Positions 58,901 to 64,000 of a stretch of DNA of 64,000 nucleotides are shown here, in pieces; positions within the stretch are counted from its first letter, which is position 1; each line of letters begins with the position of its first letter. The stretch comes from Flavobacterium sp. 83 (GTDB taxonomy: Bacteria > Bacteroidota > Bacteroidia > Flavobacteriales > Flavobacteriaceae), in assembly GCF_000744835.1 (NCBI RefSeq), contig NZ_JQMS01000001.1, positions 1,116,001 to 1,180,000 of the forward strand. Reading direction: 5' to 3'. The notes beneath the pieces were generated by a model. The model was not told the origin of the DNA. It saw only the letters and a list, made by a program, of their open reading frames with translations, and made no database searches. The position numbers and the translations under genes are program-made.

Positions 58901-59246
58901 AAATAATTTGAGTATCCCGAACTTTAAAATCCGTACCAGTTCCTTTGAATAGTTTATCTAAAACAATATCAATTGTTTGGTCCTTTACACGGATAGAAAT
59001 GATACGATTTAAATCAATATCATTCATTTTATAAATAAATCGAAAATCTGTTTTTTGCTCAATGGTTTCGATAACCGTTTCCACGGTTGTGTTGTTTAAT
59101 TCTAAACTTACTTTTGTTTTTTGTGCATAAGTATTAGCTCGAATATTAAACATAGCCACCAAAAGAAGGAGAGTAGTTAGTTTCAATTTTAGGTTATTTT
59201 GGAACAATGGGAATTGTATCCCACTATTCTTTGGTTTTTTTTTCAT
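55983..59246 (-). CDS. susC: SusC/RagA family TonB-dependent transporter with STN signalling domain
   Basis: A 1087-residue outer-membrane transporter. After the signal peptide, residues about 42-120 are an STN domain (VSLELNNTTVETVIETIEQK ... FKVRDTQIILKK), the module that contacts a FecR anti-sigma factor. A carboxypeptidase-like domain (IKGKVSDENGMPLPGASI) spans about 132-215. The plug has the SusC-type sequence EVVLVGYGSSTRKDVTGAVS, then DASATAVYGSRGAAGVIIVS, and a long barrel ends in FAFGLNVKFK. It imports malto-oligosaccharides with TonB energy. The STN domain and the upstream FecR and sigma genes show that it is also the sensor for its own induction. Confidence 0.96.
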   Translation of the reverse strand: MKKKPKNSGIQFPLFQNNLKLKLTTLLLLVAMFNIRANTYAQKTKVSLELNNTTVETVIETIEQKTDFRFIYKMNDIDLNRIISIRVKDQTIDIVLDKLFKGTGTDFKVRDTQIILKKPLIEKTDDKFYLKKTIKGKVSDENGMPLPGASIIEEKTKKGVITDANGNFEITVEDSDAMLLISYIGYKQRRVSANQDNSIIQLFPETTTLQEVVLVGYGSSTRKDVTGAVSSIAAKDMNQGAVVNPLQLISGKMAGVNITQTGSEPGTAPSVRIRGISSLIGGNDPLVVVDGVQGNMDLLNQIPPSEIASMDILKDASATAVYGSRGAAGVIIVSTKKNKAGKTSIEYSSSMAVDYIPRKLDMLNADQWWQQAQLVGVPASANHGSDTDWYGILTKSGATQTHTLSFGGGTDKFSYRASISAILQDGVVINTNNKKYIGRIQATQSAMDDKLKLTFNLNSGITNATNSIGSIGRAAFTSNLITNAYVMRPTDPVYNTDGSYFTDPNVFQYLNPYAAAQTVTNEGQYDNLFGSLKADLDLYKGLTAGWFGSWRKTNSTNGYYLPAESTNAYAMDQKGYANISNNKQNERLMNISLSYKKVFGNHSINALALYEWQNQTYQGNFAQAKGFINDIATYNALQLGDLSKVQPGDISSYKNDRTLVSFLGRINYSFLNRYLFTASIRRDGSSVFGVNNKWGDFPSASVAWQIDKEPFMANQTIFSELKLRGGYGVTGNQQGLYPQNSISLVGGSGVTYFGGQQITNFNVTQNANADLRWETKKQTNIGVDFALLNNRIRGTVDVFTATTDNLLFDYTVPQPPFPYNTIKANVGSLLNKGLEVALGYDLIKTENTTLTLAGNVSLLRNKVLNLSGSINGVPLNTDNVSWGPSSFLIAGQPIGTFNILHHTGKDNANSETVLDVDKNGIIDQGNTSPDRMIKGSALPTYTYAFNPTFQYKNLDVSMLWRGSGGNKIYNGLRSSLSYLENIGKANILDSAIPLGLFTSKYGSDLWLEDGSFLRLENVTVGYNFHFEKIKYIESVRLSLTGNNLLLITPYSGIDPELNMSGSNGFGGDNGIYPRTRSFAFGLNVKFK

Positions 59247-59375
59247 AATTTTGTAAATAGATTGTATTTAATCAGTTAGGTTCAATCACTTATTCAATCG
59301 GAAATTGTTCGCAGCTCTTTCCGATTTTTTTATGCTTCAATAGTTAACTCGTCATTTTTCATTGGTTTTTAAGGG
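59247..59375 (-). promoter_or_regulatory. susC leader region with inverted repeat
   Basis: The 129 bases between fecR and susC hold the inverted repeat AATCGGAAA (59296-59304) and TTTCCGATT (59318-59326) around 13 bases. A T-run follows it only on the plus strand, so it is not a terminator for the minus-strand genes. It could be a binding site or a 5'-leader hairpin; the sigma-dependent promoter of the locus should lie here. Confidence 0.4.
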
Positions 59376-60545
59376 TTATTTAATTAGTATCTCATTGTTT
59401 TTTATGGTGTAATTAATGCCGTGAACATCATTAAAGTAACTCAGTACTTTCTCTATTGGTTCATCACCAAAACTGGCATAAAATTTCTCATTAGCCAATT
59501 TCTTGTTTTGGTTAACAATACTAACATTGTAGTGTCTTTCCAGTTTTTTGGTTATATCGGTAAAGCTCATGTTTTTAAATGTCAATCGCCCTTCCATCCA
59601 TGAAGTATAAACATCAGTAATAACAGGTTTTGTTTCAATATGATTGTCTTTTCTATTAAAACTACCTTTGTATCCGGGTTTAAGAATGGTGTTTTTATTG
59701 GCGTCAAATTTCTCATTTGCAGTATATAAACCTACTGAACCTTCTACTAAAACTACATCGGTTAAATTGTCTTCAGGATAGCTGGAAACATTAAAATGAG
59801 TTCCTAAAACACGAATGTTTAATTTATCTGCATTGACAATAAAAGGGTGTTTTTTATCTTTTGTCACATCAAAAAAAGCTTCACCATCCAGAAAAACCGT
59901 TCTGTTTTCACTGGCAATAAATCGTACGGGATATTTAAGGGTAGTTCCTGAGTTGAGATGTACAATTGTTCCGTCAGATAATTCCAATTCAAATCGTTTT
60001 CCGTATGGAATCTTAATGGTATTGTAAACTAGTTTTTCTAAAGGGGTTTCGGTATCGTAGGCAATTTTATTTCCATTATGGTTTGCTACAACATTTCCTT
60101 CGGAATCGGTTACTTGAGATTTTTTACCGGCTGAAATAATTTGAACATCACCGTTTGCTAATTGCAAAGTGATTTCATTGCTGTTAATAATTGGATTGTT
60201 TTTCTGTTTAAAAAAACTGTGTTGAAAAAACCAACCGATGGATAACAAAACGATAATCGATGCGGCAACAGAAATGAATTTGAACATTGGAAACTTTTTG
60301 ATTTCAATTGCTGTTGATTCCGTTTCTTTTGCGCTAATTAAAATTTTAGAAAATATTTTATCAGCAGTCGCTCCATCCATTTCTGGAATTTCATCTATCA
60401 GTATTTTTATGTCTTCAACTGTTGGGAAATCAGTAGTGAGTTTATTTTTTCTGTAATAATCAACAACTTCATTACTTTCTTCCACATTGCATTGGTTTAA
60501 AATAAATTTATGAAGTAATTTTTGTATTTCTGAATTTTCATTCAT
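59376..60545 (-). CDS. FecR family anti-sigma factor
   Basis: A 389-residue single-pass inner-membrane protein. The cytoplasmic N-terminal part (1-about 85) has a short sigma-binding region. One transmembrane helix lies at about 88-107 (FISVAASIIVLLSIGWFF). The periplasmic FecR domain includes IPYGKRFELELSDGTIVHLN and GEAFFDVTKDKKHPFIVNA, then LRVLGTHFNVSSY-like sequence. The C-terminal DUF4974-type STN-contact domain ends VHGINYTIKNNEILIK. It would hold the ECF sigma factor until the STN domain of SusC signals ligand. It lies upstream of susC and is separated from the sigma gene by a terminator. Confidence 0.94.
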   Translation of the reverse strand: MNENSEIQKLLHKFILNQCNVEESNEVVDYYRKNKLTTDFPTVEDIKILIDEIPEMDGATADKIFSKILISAKETESTAIEIKKFPMFKFISVAASIIVLLSIGWFFQHSFFKQKNNPIINSNEITLQLANGDVQIISAGKKSQVTDSEGNVVANHNGNKIAYDTETPLEKLVYNTIKIPYGKRFELELSDGTIVHLNSGTTLKYPVRFIASENRTVFLDGEAFFDVTKDKKHPFIVNADKLNIRVLGTHFNVSSYPEDNLTDVVLVEGSVGLYTANEKFDANKNTILKPGYKGSFNRKDNHIETKPVITDVYTSWMEGRLTFKNMSFTDITKKLERHYNVSIVNQNKKLANEKFYASFGDEPIEKVLSYFNDVHGINYTIKNNEILIK

Positions 60546-60730
60546 TTCGAATTGGGTTTATTGATGCTGTTCTATATTATACAGTTGAAGTGGAGTTGAC
60601 TACTACTCAAACGTTGTAATTTTTTCAATTTTAACATAAAATAATTTTATACAAATAGATGTGTGATCTGTAATTCCTTGCTATTACTGACATTGTTTCA
60701 TTTTTACGTAATATTTTTTTTTAAAAAAAA

Positions 60731-60760
60731 GCCAAAAAAAATCACCCATAAAGAGTGATT
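60731..60760 (-). terminator. Terminator after the ECF sigma factor gene
   Basis: On the minus strand AATCACTC pairs with GGGTGATT around TTTAT, followed by eight T. It separates sigma-factor transcription from fecR. Confidence 0.82.
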
Positions 60761-60785
60761 GAGGTATTAATATTTTTTTATTGCT

Positions 60786-61349
60786 TTATAAAATGCCATC
60801 ATGACCTTTAAAAAAAAGACGTATTGATTCCAGTGCTTTGCTCATTTGGCTTTTTACGGTATTTACTGAAATGCCTAATTCATTACTGATTTCTTCATAG
60901 GTTTTACCCTGTTTGCGCGACATTTTAAAAATTTGTTTGCGTTTTGGGGGCAGTTGTTTGATGGCTTGTTTTTTTAGTCTTTTACAATCGGCTTCTCGAA
61001 TGGAATAATCACCCTGTTCATGAGATTTTTGACTTTTGTAGAAAATCTCTTCTTTTAAAAGTTCATCATTGGCAGCTTTATTCAAAAAATTAAAGGCTTG
61101 GTTTCTGGCAATGGTGAACAAGTAGGATTTAAAGGATTGCTCTAAATTCAAGTTTTCTCGATGCAACCAAATTTTCAAAAATACTTCTTGTACATTTTCT
61201 TCGGCTAATTCTTTTGACTTCAAAATACTAATGCTATAACCATAAATATCTTGGTAGTAGAAATCAAAAAGAGAACGAAATGCTTTTTCGTTGTTATTTT
61301 TGAGTTCACTGACCAATAATTGTTCGCTATGGTTTTTTGTTTCTGGCAT
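60786..61349 (-). CDS. RNA polymerase ECF sigma factor (sigma-70 family)
   Basis: A 187-residue ECF sigma factor. Region 2 is at about 25-95 (FRSLFDFYYQDIYGYSISIL, ENVQEVFLKIWLHRENL, SFKSYLFTIARNQAFNFL). Region 4 is at about 125-180 (AIKQLPPKRKQIFKMSRKQG, YEEISNELGISVNTVKSQMS). It lacks the long C-terminal extension of SnoaL-type ECFs. With the FecR protein and the STN-bearing SusC it forms a three-part surface signalling system for the starch locus. It is transcribed separately from fecR because a strong terminator lies between them. Confidence 0.95.
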   Translation of the reverse strand: MPETKNHSEQLLVSELKNNNEKAFRSLFDFYYQDIYGYSISILKSKELAEENVQEVFLKIWLHRENLNLEQSFKSYLFTIARNQAFNFLNKAANDELLKEEIFYKSQKSHEQGDYSIREADCKRLKKQAIKQLPPKRKQIFKMSRKQGKTYEEISNELGISVNTVKSQMSKALESIRLFFKGHDGIL

Positions 61350-61427
61350 TAATTTGGATACCCTTTATTTTTTTGGATTATAATAGGACACTCTCAATTC
61401 GAGCCTCTTAATTGTTTAATTAATTGG

Positions 61428-61435
61428 CAAATATA
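61428..61435 (-). promoter_or_regulatory. -7 promoter element TATATTTG for the sigma factor gene
   Basis: Minus-strand match to TAnnTTTG, about 80 bases from the sigma start. No convincing -33 element. It suggests that the sigma gene is read by the housekeeping polymerase. Confidence 0.4.
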
Positions 61436-61567
61436 TAAAAATATTATTCGCATCGATTTCTTTAAGTAAAAATCGATTTTTAATTTATTTAAGAAATTTT
61501 CAGCCAATTAGCATTACTGTTGCGAAAATTATATTCCGTTTTATTCAAAAATAAAATTTGTAATAAA

Positions 61568-61602
61568 AAAGCTTCCACTCTTTTTTGAAGACTGGAAGCT
61601 TT
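61568..61602 (-). terminator. Terminator after the ACT-domain gene
   Basis: On the minus strand AAAGCTTCCA pairs with TGGAAGCTTT, followed by a T-run. It separates the ACT-domain gene from the starch locus. Confidence 0.82.
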
Positions 61603-61622
61603 AAAATTTAGAATAACAAATA

Positions 61623-62279
61623 TTAATTCTTTAAATCTTTAATTACTTTAAAAGCAACATCTACTTCATTTTCGCTTACTAAAATGGTAAACTCATTTGA
61701 AGTCGAAATTACTTCATTGATGATAATTCCTTCCCAGGCCAAACGTTGGAAAATGAAATAGTAAATTCCTGGGACTACTATATTTTCTTTAGGTAATTTC
61801 ACGGTTATCGAAGCCAGATTATCCAGTTTTTGAATCAATTTCTCATTGGCAAAATGTTTGTCTACAAGATGATTTATGGTGTTACTTACCACGATATTGG
61901 TTTCATTTACACCTCTTGATGAAGTATAAAAGATATCTGGGAAAGCATTCAAATCTGTAATTAATTCAGCTTGTTTGTTTAACACCGTATCTGAAGCTGC
62001 AAAAGTGTAATCGGTTAGTTCAGAACGAACTGTGATTTCTCCTATGTTTTTTATTACTTTATTGATTTTATGATTTAATCTAAAATCTAACTCTTCTGTA
62101 AGTCTTTTTAAAGACATAACTACCGCACCTTGTTTTACTTCTTTACCAAATTCAGATTCTAATTCCGTCATTATGTTCCGAGATAATGATGTCAAATTAA
62201 TGATTCCAAGTGATAGAGCATTTAATAAAAAAGGCTTTGTTTTGATGTAATTTTCTACAATGGATGAAACAGTTTTCAT
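61623..62279 (-). CDS. ACT-domain protein of unknown function (aspartate-kinase-like only in its ACT region)
   Basis: A 218-residue cytoplasmic protein. The N-terminal half (about 1-80) is helical, with a winged-helix-like look (FLLNALSLGIINLTSLSRNI, KQGAVVMSLKRLTEEL). The C-terminal half resembles one or two ACT-like beta-alpha folds (LASITVKLPKENIVVPGIYY ... FTILVSENEVDVAFKVIKDL). Proteins like this tend to be labelled aspartate kinase because of the ACT part, but no kinase domain is present, so I reject that label. Its ligand could be an amino acid. It has a strong own promoter and terminator. Confidence 0.75.
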   Translation of the reverse strand: MKTVSSIVENYIKTKPFLLNALSLGIINLTSLSRNIMTELESEFGKEVKQGAVVMSLKRLTEELDFRLNHKINKVIKNIGEITVRSELTDYTFAASDTVLNKQAELITDLNAFPDIFYTSSRGVNETNIVVSNTINHLVDKHFANEKLIQKLDNLASITVKLPKENIVVPGIYYFIFQRLAWEGIIINEVISTSNEFTILVSENEVDVAFKVIKDLKN

Positions 62280-62335
62280 AGTTGGTTAGGTGTTTGTACG
62301 TAGTTTTTACTTAGTTAGAGTGTTAAAAATCACGA

Positions 62336-62366
62336 CAAAGATAGATAAAAAACAATTTGTTACAAA
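62336..62366 (-). promoter_or_regulatory. Promoter of the ACT-domain gene
   Basis: On the minus strand, TTTG (62366-62363), a 19-base spacer, then TATCTTTG (62343-62336), an excellent consensus match 57 bases from the ATG. Confidence 0.7.
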
Positions 62367-62386
62367 TATAACATTGATTTTTTTTA

Positions 62387-62746
62387 TTAAAAATGATAAA
62401 AAGCTTCGATAAGGTGTTCAATTACAAAAGATTTGCCTTCTTTATGGATGGCAATAATGTCAAAACGAACGTTTACATCTATATCTTTCTTACTTACATA
62501 AGCGTCTACCGCTTTTACCAGAAGTTGTATTTTTTTTGGTTTTACAAAATCTTGGGGTAAACCAAATTCTATGGATGAACGGGTTTTTACTTCAATAACA
62601 GCAAGTATGTTTTCTTTTTGGGCAAGAATATCAATTTCTGCTTTTTGAAAAGTCCAATTGGTTTCCAGTATAATATAGCCGTCTTTTTGTAGATATTCCA
62701 CAGCTATTTCTTCTCCAAGTTTTCCCAGTTCGTTGTGTTCAGCCAT
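62387..62746 (-). CDS. YraN family protein (UPF0102), endonuclease-like fold
   Basis: A 119-residue cytoplasmic protein of the YraN/UPF0102 family. It has the restriction-endonuclease-like signature: E in GKLGEEIAVEYLQKDGY, D in AEIDILAQ and the E-x-K motif in VIEVKTRSS. These residues match the family's putative nuclease site. The biological role is not settled. It follows the S66 peptidase gene by about 70 bases on the same strand and may share its transcript. Confidence 0.92.
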   Translation of the reverse strand: MAEHNELGKLGEEIAVEYLQKDGYIILETNWTFQKAEIDILAQKENILAVIEVKTRSSIEFGLPQDFVKPKKIQLLVKAVDAYVSKKDIDVNVRFDIIAIHKEGKSFVIEHLIEAFYHF

Positions 62747-62819
62747 GTAAAATAGAATTCAGCCACAGTTTTTAACTTCTGAAATCAAAAATCGTTATTA
62801 ATAATCAAAAATAAATTTT

Positions 62820-63818
62820 TTACTCAAAGACTATATTGCTAGCATTTTTGTCTAAATGCAGCGTCACTTTACTTCCTAAAATCAATGCTCGGTTATCATG
62901 GATATGTCCCGCCGGGAAATTATAGATAACAGGAATAGTGTACTTTTTAGTGACATCCTCTATGATTTCAAGAGCATTTTTACCCCAAGGAATATCATTG
63001 TCTTTCATTTTTGACATCGACCCAACAATAATTCCCTTAATACTTTCTAAACAACCATTGCGTTTCAAATTCATCATCATGCGATCAATATGATATAAAT
63101 ACTCATCCAAGTCTTCTATAAATAATATTTTATCAGTGCAGTCTATCGCTGATTGGGAGCCAAATAAACTGTATAAAATAGACAAATTCCCACCTACTAA
63201 TTCACCAGAAGCATCACCTAATCGATTCATTTCAAAAGGTTCAATAGTATATTTTAATGGCTCGCCAAACATTGCAAGTCTTAAACTTTCAATAGCTTCA
63301 GGAGTTGCTTTTGGAATACTGATAGGCATTATACCATGAATGGATTTGAAACCCATTGTATTCAAATGATTGTGTAAAACGGTAACATCACTAAAACCAA
63401 TAATCCATTTTGGGTTTTCTTTAAACTTAGTAAAATCCAGTAAATCAACCATTCGAACCGTACCATAACCGCCGCGAACACACCAAATTGCTTTGATATT
63501 TGGATTGTCCATTTGTTCCTGAAAATCAGCGGCGCGTTGTTCATCGGTACCAGCGAGCTGATTGTCATCTAAGCCAATACTTTTCCCAATAACAACTTCC
63601 AGTCCCCAACTATGTAATAAATCAATAGCGGGTTTAAGGTTGTCATCGATATTTTTTCGGGCAGTTGCCAATATGGCTATCGTATCTCCTTTTTGTAAAA
63701 TAGGTGGTGTAATCATTTCGGTATGGGCTTGAATGGTAAAAGATTGTAAAACAAAAATAAGAAATAGGAATTTATATGAAACAAAATTTCTACTAATACT
63801 AAATCGAGAGGCATGCAT
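62820..63818 (-). CDS. S66 family LD-carboxypeptidase
   Basis: A 332-residue peptidase of the S66 family, whose members cleave the L,D bond of peptidoglycan tetrapeptides during recycling. The nucleophile Ser lies in WIIGFSDVTVLH, the Glu in FIEDLDEYLYHIDRMM and the His in FPAGHIHDNRAL, with the typical CVRGGYGTVRMVDLLD before them. A hydrophobic N-terminus (SYKFLFLIFVLQSFTIQAHT) looks like a signal peptide, which is unusual because the well-studied enzyme is cytoplasmic. Met at 63818 is chosen because a -7 promoter element (63839-63846) overlaps the longer start. Confidence 0.9.
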   Translation of the reverse strand: MHASRFSISRNFVSYKFLFLIFVLQSFTIQAHTEMITPPILQKGDTIAILATARKNIDDNLKPAIDLLHSWGLEVVIGKSIGLDDNQLAGTDEQRAADFQEQMDNPNIKAIWCVRGGYGTVRMVDLLDFTKFKENPKWIIGFSDVTVLHNHLNTMGFKSIHGIMPISIPKATPEAIESLRLAMFGEPLKYTIEPFEMNRLGDASGELVGGNLSILYSLFGSQSAIDCTDKILFIEDLDEYLYHIDRMMMNLKRNGCLESIKGIIVGSMSKMKDNDIPWGKNALEIIEDVTKKYTIPVIYNFPAGHIHDNRALILGSKVTLHLDKNASNIVFE

Positions 63819-63838
63819 ATTCGCGTTTTTTTCTAAAA

Positions 63839-63846
63839 CAAATATA
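63839..63846 (-). promoter_or_regulatory. -7 promoter element TATATTTG for the S66 peptidase gene
   Basis: Minus-strand TAnnTTTG, 21 bases from the ATG at 63818. It overlaps the start of the longer ORF (63851) and therefore argues against that start. Confidence 0.5.
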
Positions 63847-63923
63847 GACAATTACAAAATAGTTTTAAGTTCCATTTCCAAATGACTATTTTTACAATAT
63901 ACGAAACCATTTGATTTTTATTT

Positions 63924-64000
63924 ATGGCTAATAAATTATTGACACACATCAGAATTATCCACCTCATTTTAGTATTGATTTTGTTTTTTCCTTTGATGAA
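63924..64000 (+). CDS. Partial gene at the right edge, N-terminus only
   Basis: ATG 63924 opens a frame that runs off the window: MANKLLTHIRIIHLILVLIL followed by FFPLM. Only 25 codons are visible. They look like a first transmembrane helix or signal anchor with a basic start. The product cannot be identified. Confidence 0.45.
   Translation, partial: MANKLLTHIRIIHLILVLILFFPLM

Noticed and set aside
59296-59326. The inverted repeat before susC as a terminator of fecR
   Set aside because: The T-run lies on the wrong side for minus-strand transcription; kept only as a leader hairpin or operator candidate.
61623-62279. Aspartate kinase as the product
   Set aside because: Only ACT-like sequence is present and the protein is far too short; no kinase catalytic motifs are seen.

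Overview
The window reads as chromosome of a Flavobacterium-like member of the Bacteroidetes. It is AT-rich, lacks obvious Shine-Dalgarno sites, and several genes have the Bacteroidetes -7 promoter motif TAnnTTTG. It also has type IX secretion (T9SS) sorting domains of both the C-terminal A type and the gliding-associated B type, SusC/SusD-type outer-membrane uptake genes, many lipoproteins, and a short-chain-type L-threonine dehydrogenase like the one known from Flavobacterium. I see no rRNA, tRNA, CRISPR array, prophage or intact insertion sequence.

Layout. 0.1-6.5 kb: an MFS transporter, a TonB-dependent receptor paired with a DUF5689-type surface lipoprotein, and an FKBP-type prolyl isomerase. 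6.6-10.7 kb: a GH97 alpha-glucosidase and a SusR-like (DUF6377) membrane regulator. 11.2-12.5 kb: hflX. 12.5-19.1 kb: an accessory stretch of single genes (two lipoproteins, a Gfo/Idh/MocA oxidoreductase, a T9SS-secreted beta-helix protein, a small membrane protein, a DoxX-like protein) separated by long non-coding spacers, with a frameshifted recombinase remnant and short repeats around individual genes. 19.2-29.6 kb: the SUF iron-sulfur assembly cluster on the minus strand (sufA-like, sufB, sufC, sufD, then sufS, a lipoprotein gene, sufE, a DUF59 gene, DUF2480, DUF3078). It is interrupted by a four-helix-bundle (S23-like) gene between sufC and sufD, and by a plus-strand serine hydrolase with a 58-residue membrane ORF between sufD and sufS. 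29.8-36.1 kb: an MBL-fold hydrolase, two tandem S8 lipoprotein peptidases and an M1 metallopeptidase. 36.2-43.2 kb: threonine dehydrogenase, a lipoprotein overlapping mfd, mfd, and an AraC regulator next to an SDR oxidoreductase.

43.3-61.3 kb is a starch/malto-oligosaccharide utilisation locus on the minus strand: ECF sigma factor, FecR anti-sigma factor, SusC (with an N-terminal STN signalling domain), SusD, SusE, GH13 lipoprotein amylase, GH97 alpha-glucosidase, a 919-residue T9SS type-B protein with six near-identical SusE/F-like starch-binding repeats, a PorP/SprF protein, and a second GH13 with a lectin-like region and a T9SS type-A tail. The expected flow is: surface amylases and the six-repeat protein capture and cut starch, SusCDE import the oligosaccharides, GH97 releases glucose in the periplasm, and SusC-FecR-sigma reports substrate to RNA polymerase. 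61.6-64 kb: an ACT-domain protein, a YraN-family protein, an S66 LD-carboxypeptidase and the start of a further gene at the right edge.

The most distinctive non-gene signal is a set of different intergenic palindromes, several with arms built from an iterated short word (AAGTC, CACAGATT, CTTAA, GCAAAG/GGCACAAAG, CCACGAATT), plus two copies of a structured element. One palindrome type occurs empty in the suf cluster and again at the end of the S23-like gene, where it supplies that gene's last codons and stop.
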